From Brevundimonas nasdae (lineage in GTDB: Bacteria > Pseudomonadota > Alphaproteobacteria > Caulobacterales > Caulobacteraceae), in NCBI RefSeq assembly GCF_016654005.1, contig NZ_JAEPWN010000009.1, positions 1-64,000 of the forward strand: 64,000 nt of DNA. The letters run 5' to 3'. Both the position numbers and the translations under genes were made by a program. Within the stretch, counting starts at the first letter, position 1. Each line of letters begins with the position of its first letter. Of this stretch, positions 55,996 to 64,000 are shown in pieces. The notes beneath the pieces are model-generated. The model worked only from the letters and a program-made list of their open reading frames with translations, was not told where the DNA came from and made no database searches.

Positions 55996-58920
55996 TTGAC
56001 CAAGGCGAGACACAATATCGGGGCCATGCGCCTCTTCCTGATGGCCACGACGGCTGTCGCTTCGGCGGCTGTGCTGGCGCCCCTGCCCGCAGCGGCTCAG
56101 GCTCAGCCCAGCTTTGACGTGCCGGCGGGTCCCCTGACTCCGGCCCTGATCCGTTTCGCCCAACAGGCCAATGTTGAGCTGGCCTATGACGCCAGCCTGA
56201 CGCGCAACGCCTCCACGCGCGGTCTGCAGGGCCGTTACAGCGTGTCCGACGGCCTGTCGCGTTTGCTGGCCGGAAGCGGCGTGACCTACAGCCTGTCAGG
56301 CCGCGTCGTGACCCTGTCGGCCGCACCCGCGGTCGGAAACGCCATCGCACTTGGCCCCGTGCGGGTGCAGGGCGCGACCGAAGGCGGCGCCGGACGCCTG
56401 AGCGCCGACGGTTTCGACACGCACGGCGACCCGGCAGAAGCGCCATATCGTTCGGCAGACTCCAGCGCCTATATCGACCACGACACCATCGAACGTTTTC
56501 GGGGAACCTCGACCGCTGACGTCATCAAGGGTGTGGCGGGCGTGACAGCGGGCGATCCGCGCACCGCCAATGCTCTGGACGTGAACATCCGCGGCATCCA
56601 GGGTCAGAGCCGCGTGCCGGTCATCATTGATGGCGGCCAGTCCACGATGGACACCTATCGCGGCTATGCCGGTCAGTCGCAGCGCACCTATCTCGACCCC
56701 GACCTGATCTCCAACATCACCATCACCAAGGGCCCCAGCCTGCAGGCCAACGCGTCGGGCGGCATCGGCGGCGTGGTGGTCATGGAGACCCTGAAGGCCG
56801 ACGACGTCCTGACCGAGGGTCACGATCTGGGCCTGCGCGTCCGCACCGGCGTGTCAGACGCCAGCGCACGCCGCCTGCCCGCCTACAGCGGCGTGCCGTC
56901 CAAGGACAGCGGCGACCTGACCCGCCCCGGCGGACAGTTCTTCAACATCGCAGCCGCAGGCCGTTGGGACAGGTTCGACCTGGTCGCCGCCTATGCCTGG
57001 CGCGATGTGGGCAACTATTTCTCGGGTCACCGGGGCTATAACGACTTCCCGCAAGGCCGCCGCGTCCTGGCCACGCTGAACCCCACGAACACCGAGGTCT
57101 TCAACACCTCGTCCCAGTCTGAATCCCTGCTGCTGAAAGGCACCTGGCGGATCACCGACGAGCAGACCCTGGAAGCCGGTTATCGCCGCTACAAGGGCGA
57201 GCAGGGCGAGATCATGGCCTCGCAGATCATCCGCGTTGATCGTGACCGCGTGCCGCAATGGGCGCTGGGGAACGTGGACATGGACGCCTACAATCTGCGC
57301 TATCGCTACAAGCCGCAGGGCAAGCTGGGCGACCTGGTCGATCTGAGAGCCAACGCCTGGTACACTCACTCCGACAGCCTGATGTACAACGGCCTGACCG
57401 GCATCACGCCCTGGTACTATGACCGCCGCACCGACTGGTGGGACGCGCCGTCCTTCAACACCGACCCCGGCTACAAGGACGCCTATCGCAACGAGCTGAC
57501 GCAGGAGCGTTTCGGCGGGGACATCACCAACACCTCGCTGCTGTTCACCGATCTGGGCAAGTTCACCTTCGACTACGGCCTGTCGTTCAGCCACGAGGAT
57601 GTCGGCCCCGGCCCGAACTCGCCGCTGATGCAGGACGACTTGGTCAACAACCGCTTCCTGCGCAGCGCGGTGCGCAAGGAATACAGCGTCGTCGCCTCGG
57701 CCAAATGGGAGCCGGACGAGCACTGGGAGCTGATGGTCGGCGGCCGCTACAACCACGTCGATGTGCGCGACCGTAATCGACTGGCGACCGTGTCCAAACG
57801 TGAAGCCGTCGGCAAATACCGCTCGATCCAGTTGCTCAGCGGCGACGCCAGCCTGCCAGCATGGCGCGCTACGCGCATCGCCTCGCTGAACTGGTACCCC
57901 GACGCCAATGGACAGTTCACCCAGGCGTCTCTGCTGGCCTCGCCCTACAAGCGCGGAACGGCTGCGGACATCACGGGCTGGAACTTCTACGACGCGGGCG
58001 CGATCAGCGACCTGATCGTTCCGACCGAATGGACATGGTCCGACCCGATCCGCCGCACGGACGACGCCTTCATGCCGACGGCCAGCGTCACCTATAGCTT
58101 CGACGAAGACACGCTGCTGTATGTGAAATACGCCGAGGGCGTGAAGCTGCCCAGCCTGTTCGAGACGACCCTGGGCCTGTTCACGGCGGCCAAGCCGGTC
58201 GGTGAACTGAAGCCGGAACGCGCCAAGACCTGGGAGGTCGGCGCCAGCACCATCCGTCGCGATCTGATCACCGGCGGCGACCGGGCGGGCTTCAAGCTGG
58301 CCTATTTCAACACGCGCATCGACGACCTGATCACGCGCGACTACCGCACCCTGTCGGCAGGCCTGATCCGCAACATCGACCAGTTCAAGGTGTCGGGCGT
58401 CGAGTTCCAGTCCAGCTATGACAACGGCGTCGTCTTCGGCGACCTGTCGGCCCACTATTATTTCGAGGCCAAGACCTGCGCGCCCGACATCGCCGCTGAA
58501 CGCCGCGAATATGGCGAGGAGTGGGACATCGACGGGCTGAAAAACACGCCCAACTGCGTCGATGGCGGTTTCGAAGGCTCCTACACCAACACCCAGAACC
58601 CGCCGCGATACAATATCAACCTGACGCTGGGCGCCCGGCTGTTCGATGATCGCCTGACCATCGGCGGACGCGCCGTTCATAACGCCGGCCCGATCAGCAA
58701 GCTGGATCAGGAATGGAACGTCGGCCTGTCGGCGATCCAGCAACTGTACAAGGAGGCGACCATCTATGACGCCTTCGCCAGCCTGAAGGTCACAGAGCAG
58801 ACCAAGCTCGACCTCAACATCGACAATGTGATGGACGAATACTACCTCGACCCGCTTGCGTTGGGCGTCATGCCCGCGCCGGGCCGCACCGTCCGTCTCG
58901 CCCTGACCTACCGCTACTGA
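55996..58920 (+). CDS. TonB-dependent receptor with STN signalling domain, probable haem receptor
   Basis: A 974-residue outer-membrane receptor. TTG 55996 has a GAGG ribosome site six bases before it; ATG 56026 is the alternative. The signal peptide ends near AAAQA. The STN domain (about 37-110, FDVPAGPLTPALIRFAQQ) contacts FecR. The plug starts near 140 (DTIERFRGTSTADVIKGV), and the barrel has VKYAEGVKLPSLFETTLG and ends in LALTYRY, the expected C-terminal aromatic. The haem oxygenase immediately after it makes haem the likely ligand; direct haem motifs were not checked. Confidence 0.88.
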   Translation: MTKARHNIGAMRLFLMATTAVASAAVLAPLPAAAQAQPSFDVPAGPLTPALIRFAQQANVELAYDASLTRNASTRGLQGRYSVSDGLSRLLAGSGVTYSLSGRVVTLSAAPAVGNAIALGPVRVQGATEGGAGRLSADGFDTHGDPAEAPYRSADSSAYIDHDTIERFRGTSTADVIKGVAGVTAGDPRTANALDVNIRGIQGQSRVPVIIDGGQSTMDTYRGYAGQSQRTYLDPDLISNITITKGPSLQANASGGIGGVVVMETLKADDVLTEGHDLGLRVRTGVSDASARRLPAYSGVPSKDSGDLTRPGGQFFNIAAAGRWDRFDLVAAYAWRDVGNYFSGHRGYNDFPQGRRVLATLNPTNTEVFNTSSQSESLLLKGTWRITDEQTLEAGYRRYKGEQGEIMASQIIRVDRDRVPQWALGNVDMDAYNLRYRYKPQGKLGDLVDLRANAWYTHSDSLMYNGLTGITPWYYDRRTDWWDAPSFNTDPGYKDAYRNELTQERFGGDITNTSLLFTDLGKFTFDYGLSFSHEDVGPGPNSPLMQDDLVNNRFLRSAVRKEYSVVASAKWEPDEHWELMVGGRYNHVDVRDRNRLATVSKREAVGKYRSIQLLSGDASLPAWRATRIASLNWYPDANGQFTQASLLASPYKRGTAADITGWNFYDAGAISDLIVPTEWTWSDPIRRTDDAFMPTASVTYSFDEDTLLYVKYAEGVKLPSLFETTLGLFTAAKPVGELKPERAKTWEVGASTIRRDLITGGDRAGFKLAYFNTRIDDLITRDYRTLSAGLIRNIDQFKVSGVEFQSSYDNGVVFGDLSAHYYFEAKTCAPDIAAERREYGEEWDIDGLKNTPNCVDGGFEGSYTNTQNPPRYNINLTLGARLFDDRLTIGGRAVHNAGPISKLDQEWNVGLSAIQQLYKEATIYDAFASLKVTEQTKLDLNIDNVMDEYYLDPLALGVMPAPGRTVRLALTYRY

Positions 58921-58925
58921 GACTG

Positions 58926-59537
58926 ATGATGACCCCGCTCGAAACCAGCCGCGCCAAACGGCTCAAATCCTCCAGCAACGGCGTGCACGAAGGTCTGGAC
59001 AACGCTATCATGGCCGCCAAGCCCTTCAGCAGCCGCGACACCTATGCCGAGTTCCTGCGGATTCAGCAGTTGTTCCACCGCGACATCGCCGCCCTGTACG
59101 AGACGCCTGAACTGACGGCTCTGGTGCCGGACCTGCTGGAGCGTCGCCGTATCAATGAGGTGCTGACCGATCTCGCTGATCTTGGCGCGGAACCTGCGCC
59201 TGCAGACGGCCCGCCCCGCTTTGTCGCGGGCGAGCCGGTGGACGTGCCGACCGCGCTGGGCTGGCTGTACGTGGCCGAGGGCTCGAACCTGGGCGCCGCC
59301 TTTCTGATCAAGGCGGCGGCGGCTCTGGGTCTGTCGGCCGAGTTCGGCGCCCGCCATCTGGCCGCCTCGCCTGAGGGCCGCGCCAACCACTGGCGCAGCT
59401 TCACCGCCGCCCTCGACGCACCCGAAATGACCGAGGAAGAGGAGGCCCGCGTCCAGGCCGGGACCGCCGCCGCCTTCGCACGCGTTCGCGGTCTGGTGGA
59501 TGTCGGCTTCAAGACCAGGACCGCAGACGCCGCATGA
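58926..59537 (+). CDS. haem oxygenase, HemO/PigA type
   Basis: A 203-residue haem oxygenase that opens haem to biliverdin, CO and iron. The proximal histidine is H21 in NGVHEGLDNAIMAAKPF, the pattern of bacterial HemO/PigA enzymes. The distal helix region contains ALGWLYVAEGSNLGAAFL with the glycines that let oxygen bind. It starts five bases after the receptor gene and overlaps tonB by four bases, so uptake and degradation are co-expressed. Confidence 0.9.
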   Translation: MMTPLETSRAKRLKSSSNGVHEGLDNAIMAAKPFSSRDTYAEFLRIQQLFHRDIAALYETPELTALVPDLLERRRINEVLTDLADLGAEPAPADGPPRFVAGEPVDVPTALGWLYVAEGSNLGAAFLIKAAAALGLSAEFGARHLAASPEGRANHWRSFTAALDAPEMTEEEEARVQAGTAAAFARVRGLVDVGFKTRTADAA

Positions 59538-60271
59538 CGACCGTTCTCCCGCGCGTCGCGGTCCAGGGTCACGTCGGGGTCGAAAGACCTCGACGCGGGC
59601 CCGGTCGTGCGCGCGGGATGATCGCCCTTGGCGGCGCCCTCGCCCTCCACGCCGCCCCGCTGCTGTTCCTGATCAACTTCGTGTCCCACGCGCCGATCCC
59701 GCTGGAGGAGCCGCCGGTGATCGCCGTTGAGTTGATCCGCAACAACGCCGCCCCGCCCCGGCCGCCGTCCGAACAGGTTGAAGGCCCCAAACAGGTTCAG
59801 GCGGCCGCCAGCCGCGCCGCCCCGCAACAGATCCATCCCCGCATTCAGGCGGACGCGCCCGAGGCCCTGGCCGTCCCCGTGACGCCGCCCGCGCCGCGCC
59901 CCGCACAGAACCAGACACCCGCGCCAGAAACGACCGCGCCCGTCGCCCGTCCCGCCCCGCCTGCCCCGCGCGCATCGACGGCGCCCCAGGACTGGCGCGC
60001 ACGCCTTCTGGCGCATCTGGACACCAAGAAACGCTATCCGCCCGCCGCCCAGCGCCTGCGTCAGGAAGGCGTCGCCTATGTCCGGTTCACCATGGATCGG
60101 TCAGGCCGCGTCCTGTCCTCACGCATAGACCGCAGTTCAGGCCGTCCGCTGCTGGACCGCGAAGCCCTTGCCATGCTGGACCGCGCGCAACCCCTGCCCC
60201 CGCCACCCGACGATGTGCCCGGCGCGACGCTGGAGCTGGTTACGCCGGTGGAGTTCTTCCTGCCCCGCTAG
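59534..60271 (+). CDS. TonB energy transducer
   Basis: A 245-residue TonB. One N-terminal membrane helix (about 35-55, GGALALHAAPLLFLINF) is followed by a long Pro/Ala-rich spacer to about 155. The C-terminal TonB domain then begins RYPPAAQRLRQEGVAYVRFTM, with SSGRPLLDREALAMLDRA. ExbB and ExbD are not in the window. Its place in the haem operon suggests a dedicated TonB. Confidence 0.9.
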   Translation: MTTVLPRVAVQGHVGVERPRRGPGRARGMIALGGALALHAAPLLFLINFVSHAPIPLEEPPVIAVELIRNNAAPPRPPSEQVEGPKQVQAAASRAAPQQIHPRIQADAPEALAVPVTPPAPRPAQNQTPAPETTAPVARPAPPAPRASTAPQDWRARLLAHLDTKKRYPPAAQRLRQEGVAYVRFTMDRSGRVLSSRIDRSSGRPLLDREALAMLDRAQPLPPPPDDVPGATLELVTPVEFFLPR

Positions 60272-60282
60272 GCAGGGCCGCA

Positions 60283-60441
60283 TCACGCTCTGCGGGCCAG
60301 TCCGTCCAGCCTCAGCGCCAGACTGGCCAGGGCCTCATAGATGGCGGCCAACTCGACATAGGCCTCAGCGATTTCGACCGTCGGCGCGGCGAAGGAGCGG
60401 CTGAGCCAGATCGCCGCCAGTTCCCTGTACTGTTCTCCCAT
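60283..60441 (-). CDS. small helical protein, 52 residues, unknown
   Basis: An ORF from ATG 60441 beginning MGEQYRELAAIWLSRSF, continuing with VEIAEAYVELAAIYEALASL and ending ARRA. It is almost wholly amphipathic helix with heptad-like spacing. A weak GGGA ribosome site is present. It lies convergent to tonB and 74 bases upstream of the RND operon's last genes on neither transcript obviously. No family is recognised. Confidence 0.4.
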   Translation of the reverse strand: MGEQYRELAAIWLSRSFAAPTVEIAEAYVELAAIYEALASLALRLDGLARRA

Positions 60442-60514
60442 GAGGCATCTGTCCCATTGTGAAGCTTAGGACAAAACACTCGCAATAGTTGTGCCTGATT
60501 GCTAGTCTGAATGA

Positions 60515-61903
60515 TCAGTCGCCCTGATCGTTGCGCCAGCCACCGCCGATGGACTGGATCAAGGCCACCGCTGTCGTCTGGCGATTGACGGCGCCCTGCA
60601 GCAGGGCTCGGCGCGCCGTCAGAGCCGTCGCCTGGGCTGTCGCCACATCCGTATAGGCCACCGTCCCGGCCCGGTACTGGTTCAGGATCATGGCTTCGGT
60701 CTGGTCCGCAGCCTGAGACGCCGTCTGGAGTTCGGCATACTGACGGCGCAGCACATCCGTGGCGGTCAGCTGGTTCTCCACGTCCTGAAACGCCGTCAGC
60801 ACCGTCTGGCGATAGGCGGCGACAGAGGCGTCATAGCTGGCTCGGGCCTGCTCCACCGCCGCGCCTCGCGCCCCGGCGTCGAACAGGGTTTCGGCCAATC
60901 CGAGGCCCAACGACCAGATGTTGGTCGAACTGGCGAACAGATCGCCAAGGTTCGACGTCGTCTGACCATACGATCCCGTCAGCGACAGATTCGGGAAGAA
61001 GGCTGCCTGCTGCACCCCGATGCGGGCGTTGGCCGCGGCGACCGCACGCTCTGCGGATGCGATGTCGGGACGGCGCTCCAGCAAGGTCGAGGGCACGCCC
61101 ACCGGCACCTCGGGAATGATCGGCGTCCACTGCGCAGGGGCCAGGGTGAAGCTGCTGGCCGGTTCACCGACCAACACCGCAATGGCGTTCTCATAGGTGG
61201 CGCGGTTCCGCTCCAACCCGATACGCGTCGACCGTGCATTGGCCAGCGTCGTCTCGGCCTGCAGCACGTCGGTGCGTGGCGCGATGCCCGCTTCGTAGCG
61301 GTTCCGGGTGATCTGCAACGCCCGCTCATAGCCGGTGATCGTCTGATCCAGCAGGGCCGTCTCGGCATCGGCCTCGCGCAGGTTCAGGTAGTTGGCGGCC
61401 AGTTCGCCCTGGATCGACAGATGGGCATTGGCCAGGTCGGCGGCGCTGGCCTGGGCCGTGGCGTCGTTCGCCTCGACCGAGCGACGGATGCGGCCCCAGA
61501 AGTCCGGCTCCCACGTCGCGCCGATCCCGACCTGATAGTTCTTGTTGTCGTTCAAAGTCGTCGTTTTTGACTGCGCGCCCGATCCGTTCAACGACACGGT
61601 GGGAAACAGGCCTGCCCGTGTCTCGCGTGTCAGGGCGCGGGCCTGACGATAGGCGGCCTCGGCGGCGGCGATGGTCTGGTTTGCGGTTTCGGCGCGGGCG
61701 GCCAAGCTGTTCAGGGTGTCGTCCCCGAACAGGGTCCACCAGTCGCCGCGCGCCAGAGCGTCGGAGGGCTGGGCCGTTCGCCAGCCGTCCGGCGCCTTGA
61801 ACGCTGTGGCGGTCGGGGCCGTCGGCGTCACATAGTCGGGCCCGACGGCGCAGGCCGAAGTCATCAGAACGGCGGTCAGGAGAAGAGGGGCGAACGGTCT
61901 CAT
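60515..61903 (-). CDS. RND efflux outer-membrane lipoprotein (NodT/OprM type)
   Basis: A 462-residue outer-membrane factor with a lipobox-like MTSACAVGPDY (Cys about 18). Two OEP repeats follow, with WEPDFWGRIRRSVEAND and LERRPDIASAERAVAAANARIGV, the family hallmarks. It overlaps the RND permease stop by four bases (ATGA). It forms the exit duct of the tripartite pump. Confidence 0.94.
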   Translation of the reverse strand: MRPFAPLLLTAVLMTSACAVGPDYVTPTAPTATAFKAPDGWRTAQPSDALARGDWWTLFGDDTLNSLAARAETANQTIAAAEAAYRQARALTRETRAGLFPTVSLNGSGAQSKTTTLNDNKNYQVGIGATWEPDFWGRIRRSVEANDATAQASAADLANAHLSIQGELAANYLNLREADAETALLDQTITGYERALQITRNRYEAGIAPRTDVLQAETTLANARSTRIGLERNRATYENAIAVLVGEPASSFTLAPAQWTPIIPEVPVGVPSTLLERRPDIASAERAVAAANARIGVQQAAFFPNLSLTGSYGQTTSNLGDLFASSTNIWSLGLGLAETLFDAGARGAAVEQARASYDASVAAYRQTVLTAFQDVENQLTATDVLRRQYAELQTASQAADQTEAMILNQYRAGTVAYTDVATAQATALTARRALLQGAVNRQTTAVALIQSIGGGWRNDQGD

Positions 61904-64000
61904 GCGGGTGAAGACTCCGTATCGATGCCACGCGCCAGAGCGCGCTCGTCGCCCCGCTTTCTCCGCAGCTTGTCGAGATAGACATAAACCACCGGCGTGG
62001 TGATCAGGGTCAGCAACTGGCTGGCGATCAGGCCGCCGATGATGGTGATGCCCAAGGGGCGACGCAGTTCCGCCCCCTCTCCAAATCCAATCGCCAGCGG
62101 CAGCACGCCCAACCCAGCGGCCAGAGTCGTCATCAGTATGGGCCGGAACCGCAGCAGCGAAGCCTCGCGCACCGCCTCGACTGCCGAGAGGCCGCGCGAC
62201 CGCTGGGCGTCCAGCGCGAAGTCGATGATCAGGATGGCGTTCTTCTTGACGATGCCCAGCAGCAGAAAGACTCCGATCAGGGCGATGATCGAGAACTCCA
62301 TCCCGAACAGCATCAGCGCCAGCACCGCCCCCACCCCCGCCGCGGGCAGGGTCGACAGGACGGTGATCGGATGGACGGTGCTTTCGTACAGGATGCCCAG
62401 CACCAGATAGATGGCGACCAGGGCAGCCAGGATCAGCATGGGCTGTTCCTGGTTCTGCTGCTGCGCCTGCGCCGCCTGCCCGGCGAAACTGCCGCGCACA
62501 TTGATCGGCATCCCCAGCGAAGCCGCCGCATCCGTCACGATCGCCTGCCCTTGGGACAAAGACACCCCTTCCGCCAGATTGAACGAGACGGTCGTGGCCA
62601 ATTCTCCGTTCTGGTGATTGACCGACGTAGCGGCGGGGCGTTCAGCCGCGCTGGCGACCACGGCCAGAGGCGTCAGCGGTGTCGTGGTGGTGACCAGGGC
62701 CGATCCGGTCGATGGGTCTCTCAGCGCCGGATTGATCAGGCCACCGGCGCCTGCGCCGCCGGCCGGTGACGTGGGCACCTGCACATCGGCCAAGGCCTCG
62801 GGGCCTTTGGCGAACTGCGGCATCCATTCCATGATGACCGAATACTGGTTGATGTCCTGATAGATGGTCGCGACCTGACGCTGGCCGAATGAATCATACA
62901 GGCTGTTGTCGATATCGCGGGGCGAGACGCCCATGCGCGCCGCCGTGTCGTGGTCGATGGTCAGGTATGTCTCGACGCCGTTCTGAGCCAGATCACTGTC
63001 CACGTCGGTCAGTTCCGGGCGGGTCTTCAACTCGTCCTCCAGCTTCTGGCCCCAGGTTCGCAGGTCTGCGCTGGAATCGCTGATCAGGGTGTACTGATAG
63101 GTGGAGTTGGACGAACGCCCGCCCATCCGCAGGTCCTGCACCGGGTTCAGGAAAACGCTCAGCCCTTCGACCCGCCCCAGCTTGGGCCGCAAACGGGCGA
63201 TGACGGCGGCGCTCTTTTCGCCGTTACGCTGATCCAACGGCTTCAGATTGACGAACATGAAGGCGCCGCCCGCCCGCGCCCCGCCTGTAAACCCGACCAC
63301 CGTATCCACTGCCGGGTCGGCGTGGATGATGTCCACGACGCGTTTCAGCTTGGCGGACATGGCCTGGAACGACACGCTTTGGTCCGCGCGCACGCCTGCC
63401 ATCAACTGCCCGTTGTCCTGCTGGGGGAAGAAGCCCTTGGGCACCACCACATACAGATAGGCCGTCAGGCCGATCACCGCCGCGAGCGACAGCACGACAA
63501 TCGGCTTGGACTGCAGCGCCCAGTCCAGGCACCAGGAATAGGCGTTCTGGATCCTGGAGAAGGCCGCCTCGAACGCTCGCCCGATCCGTCCTTCACGGTG
63601 CCCATGCGGACGCGGCTTCAGCAGATAGGCGCACATCATCGGCGTCAAGGTCAGGGAGATGACCAGCGAGATCATCACCGCCGCCGACAGGGTGACCGCA
63701 AACTCGCGGAACAGCCGCCCCGTCTGCCCGCCCATGAACAGCAGCGGGATGAACACCGCCACCAGGGATATGCTGATCGACAGGACGGTGAAGCCGACCT
63801 CGCGCGCGCCCAGCAGAGCCGCCTTGAACCGCTCCATCCCCGCCTCGATGTGGCGCTGGGTGTTCTCCAACACCACTATGGCGTCATCGACGACAAAGCC
63901 CGTCGCCACCGTGATCGCCATCAGGCTGAGATTGTTCAGCGAAAAGCCCAGCAGATACATGACCCCAAACGTGCCCAGCAGGGACACGATGGTCGCCACG
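61900..64000 (-). CDS. RND multidrug efflux permease (HAE1/AcrB family), 5' end outside window
   Basis: The C-terminal 700 or so residues of an inner-membrane proton antiporter of about 1040 residues. The transmembrane core includes VATGFVVDDAIVVLENTQRH, with the paired aspartates of the proton relay, and GVFLLLGIVKKNAILIIDFA. Periplasmic porter parts lie between. The gene runs off the right edge; the ATG-like codon at 63999 is internal. An adaptor gene is expected upstream, beyond the window. Confidence 0.95.
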   Translation of the reverse strand, partial: VATIVSLLGTFGVMYLLGFSLNNLSLMAITVATGFVVDDAIVVLENTQRHIEAGMERFKAALLGAREVGFTVLSISISLVAVFIPLLFMGGQTGRLFREFAVTLSAAVMISLVISLTLTPMMCAYLLKPRPHGHREGRIGRAFEAAFSRIQNAYSWCLDWALQSKPIVVLSLAAVIGLTAYLYVVVPKGFFPQQDNGQLMAGVRADQSVSFQAMSAKLKRVVDIIHADPAVDTVVGFTGGARAGGAFMFVNLKPLDQRNGEKSAAVIARLRPKLGRVEGLSVFLNPVQDLRMGGRSSNSTYQYTLISDSSADLRTWGQKLEDELKTRPELTDVDSDLAQNGVETYLTIDHDTAARMGVSPRDIDNSLYDSFGQRQVATIYQDINQYSVIMEWMPQFAKGPEALADVQVPTSPAGGAGAGGLINPALRDPSTGSALVTTTTPLTPLAVVASAAERPAATSVNHQNGELATTVSFNLAEGVSLSQGQAIVTDAAASLGMPINVRGSFAGQAAQAQQQNQEQPMLILAALVAIYLVLGILYESTVHPITVLSTLPAAGVGAVLALMLFGMEFSIIALIGVFLLLGIVKKNAILIIDFALDAQRSRGLSAVEAVREASLLRFRPILMTTLAAGLGVLPLAIGFGEGAELRRPLGITIIGGLIASQLLTLITTPVVYVYLDKLRRKRGDERALARGIDTESSPA

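Overview
The window reads as chromosomal DNA of a GC-rich alphaproteobacterium of the order Caulobacterales, most like Brevundimonas. The evidence is an RNase E ending in the GWW tail used to bind PNPase, an HdaA next to ppk/ppx, an NDUFA12-type complex I accessory subunit, a NrdJ-like TSCPD protein, and an ECF sigma/FecR/TonB receptor system. This assignment is inference from gene content; no rRNA or tRNA gene was seen.

Layout. 1-104: the end of an IS5-like element abutting amiC. 105-3197: amiC, an AT-rich (probably acquired) methyltransferase and the rne leader. 3198-13770: housekeeping genes (rne, an M48 protease, a DsbA-type protein, thiG-thiS, aroQ, accB-accC, aat, DUF2155, NDUFA12). 13989-18039: an unusual TSCPD protein and two tandem pentapeptide-repeat proteins. 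18093-34033: aspS, YciI, hdaA, a DUF3617 lipoprotein, ppk-ppx, VOC, rnd, purM-purN, an M13 peptidase, ndk, ABC-F and DUF2164. 34040-47889: an accessory region of secreted proteins of unknown function, a TetR regulator and a six-gene biosynthetic operon. 48051-52863: a TolC/HlyD/ABC-2 permease export operon. 53004-54266: a dicarboxylate symporter. 54363-60271: a haem-iron operon (sigma, FecR, TonB receptor, haem oxygenase, TonB). 60515-64000: an RND efflux pump cut by the window edge.

The most interesting part is 36.4-46.9 kb. A 13-bp near-palindrome close to TGATCATCGCTCA occurs at five places, each in a promoter-like intergenic region: twice between the divergent secreted-protein operons at 36.5 kb, before the operon starting at 39.18 kb, between tetR and a small membrane protein gene, and before the six-gene biosynthetic operon. 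I infer a local TetR regulon. It would tie together a KAS III-like condensing enzyme, an SDR/epimerase, a metallo-beta-lactamase-fold hydrolase, an F390-synthetase-like adenylating enzyme, an ATP-grasp ligase, a Rieske oxygenase, and several exported proteins of unknown function including LprI-like ones. One of these operons is preceded by a hexanucleotide repeat that encodes a (Met-Glu)7 leader peptide whose stop codon overlaps the next start.

A second coherent system is the haem locus at 54.3-60.3 kb. It has Fur-box-like inverted repeats before the sigma factor and before the receptor, and the receptor carries an STN signalling domain, so cell-surface signalling plus iron control is likely. 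No ABC importer for haem lies in the window.
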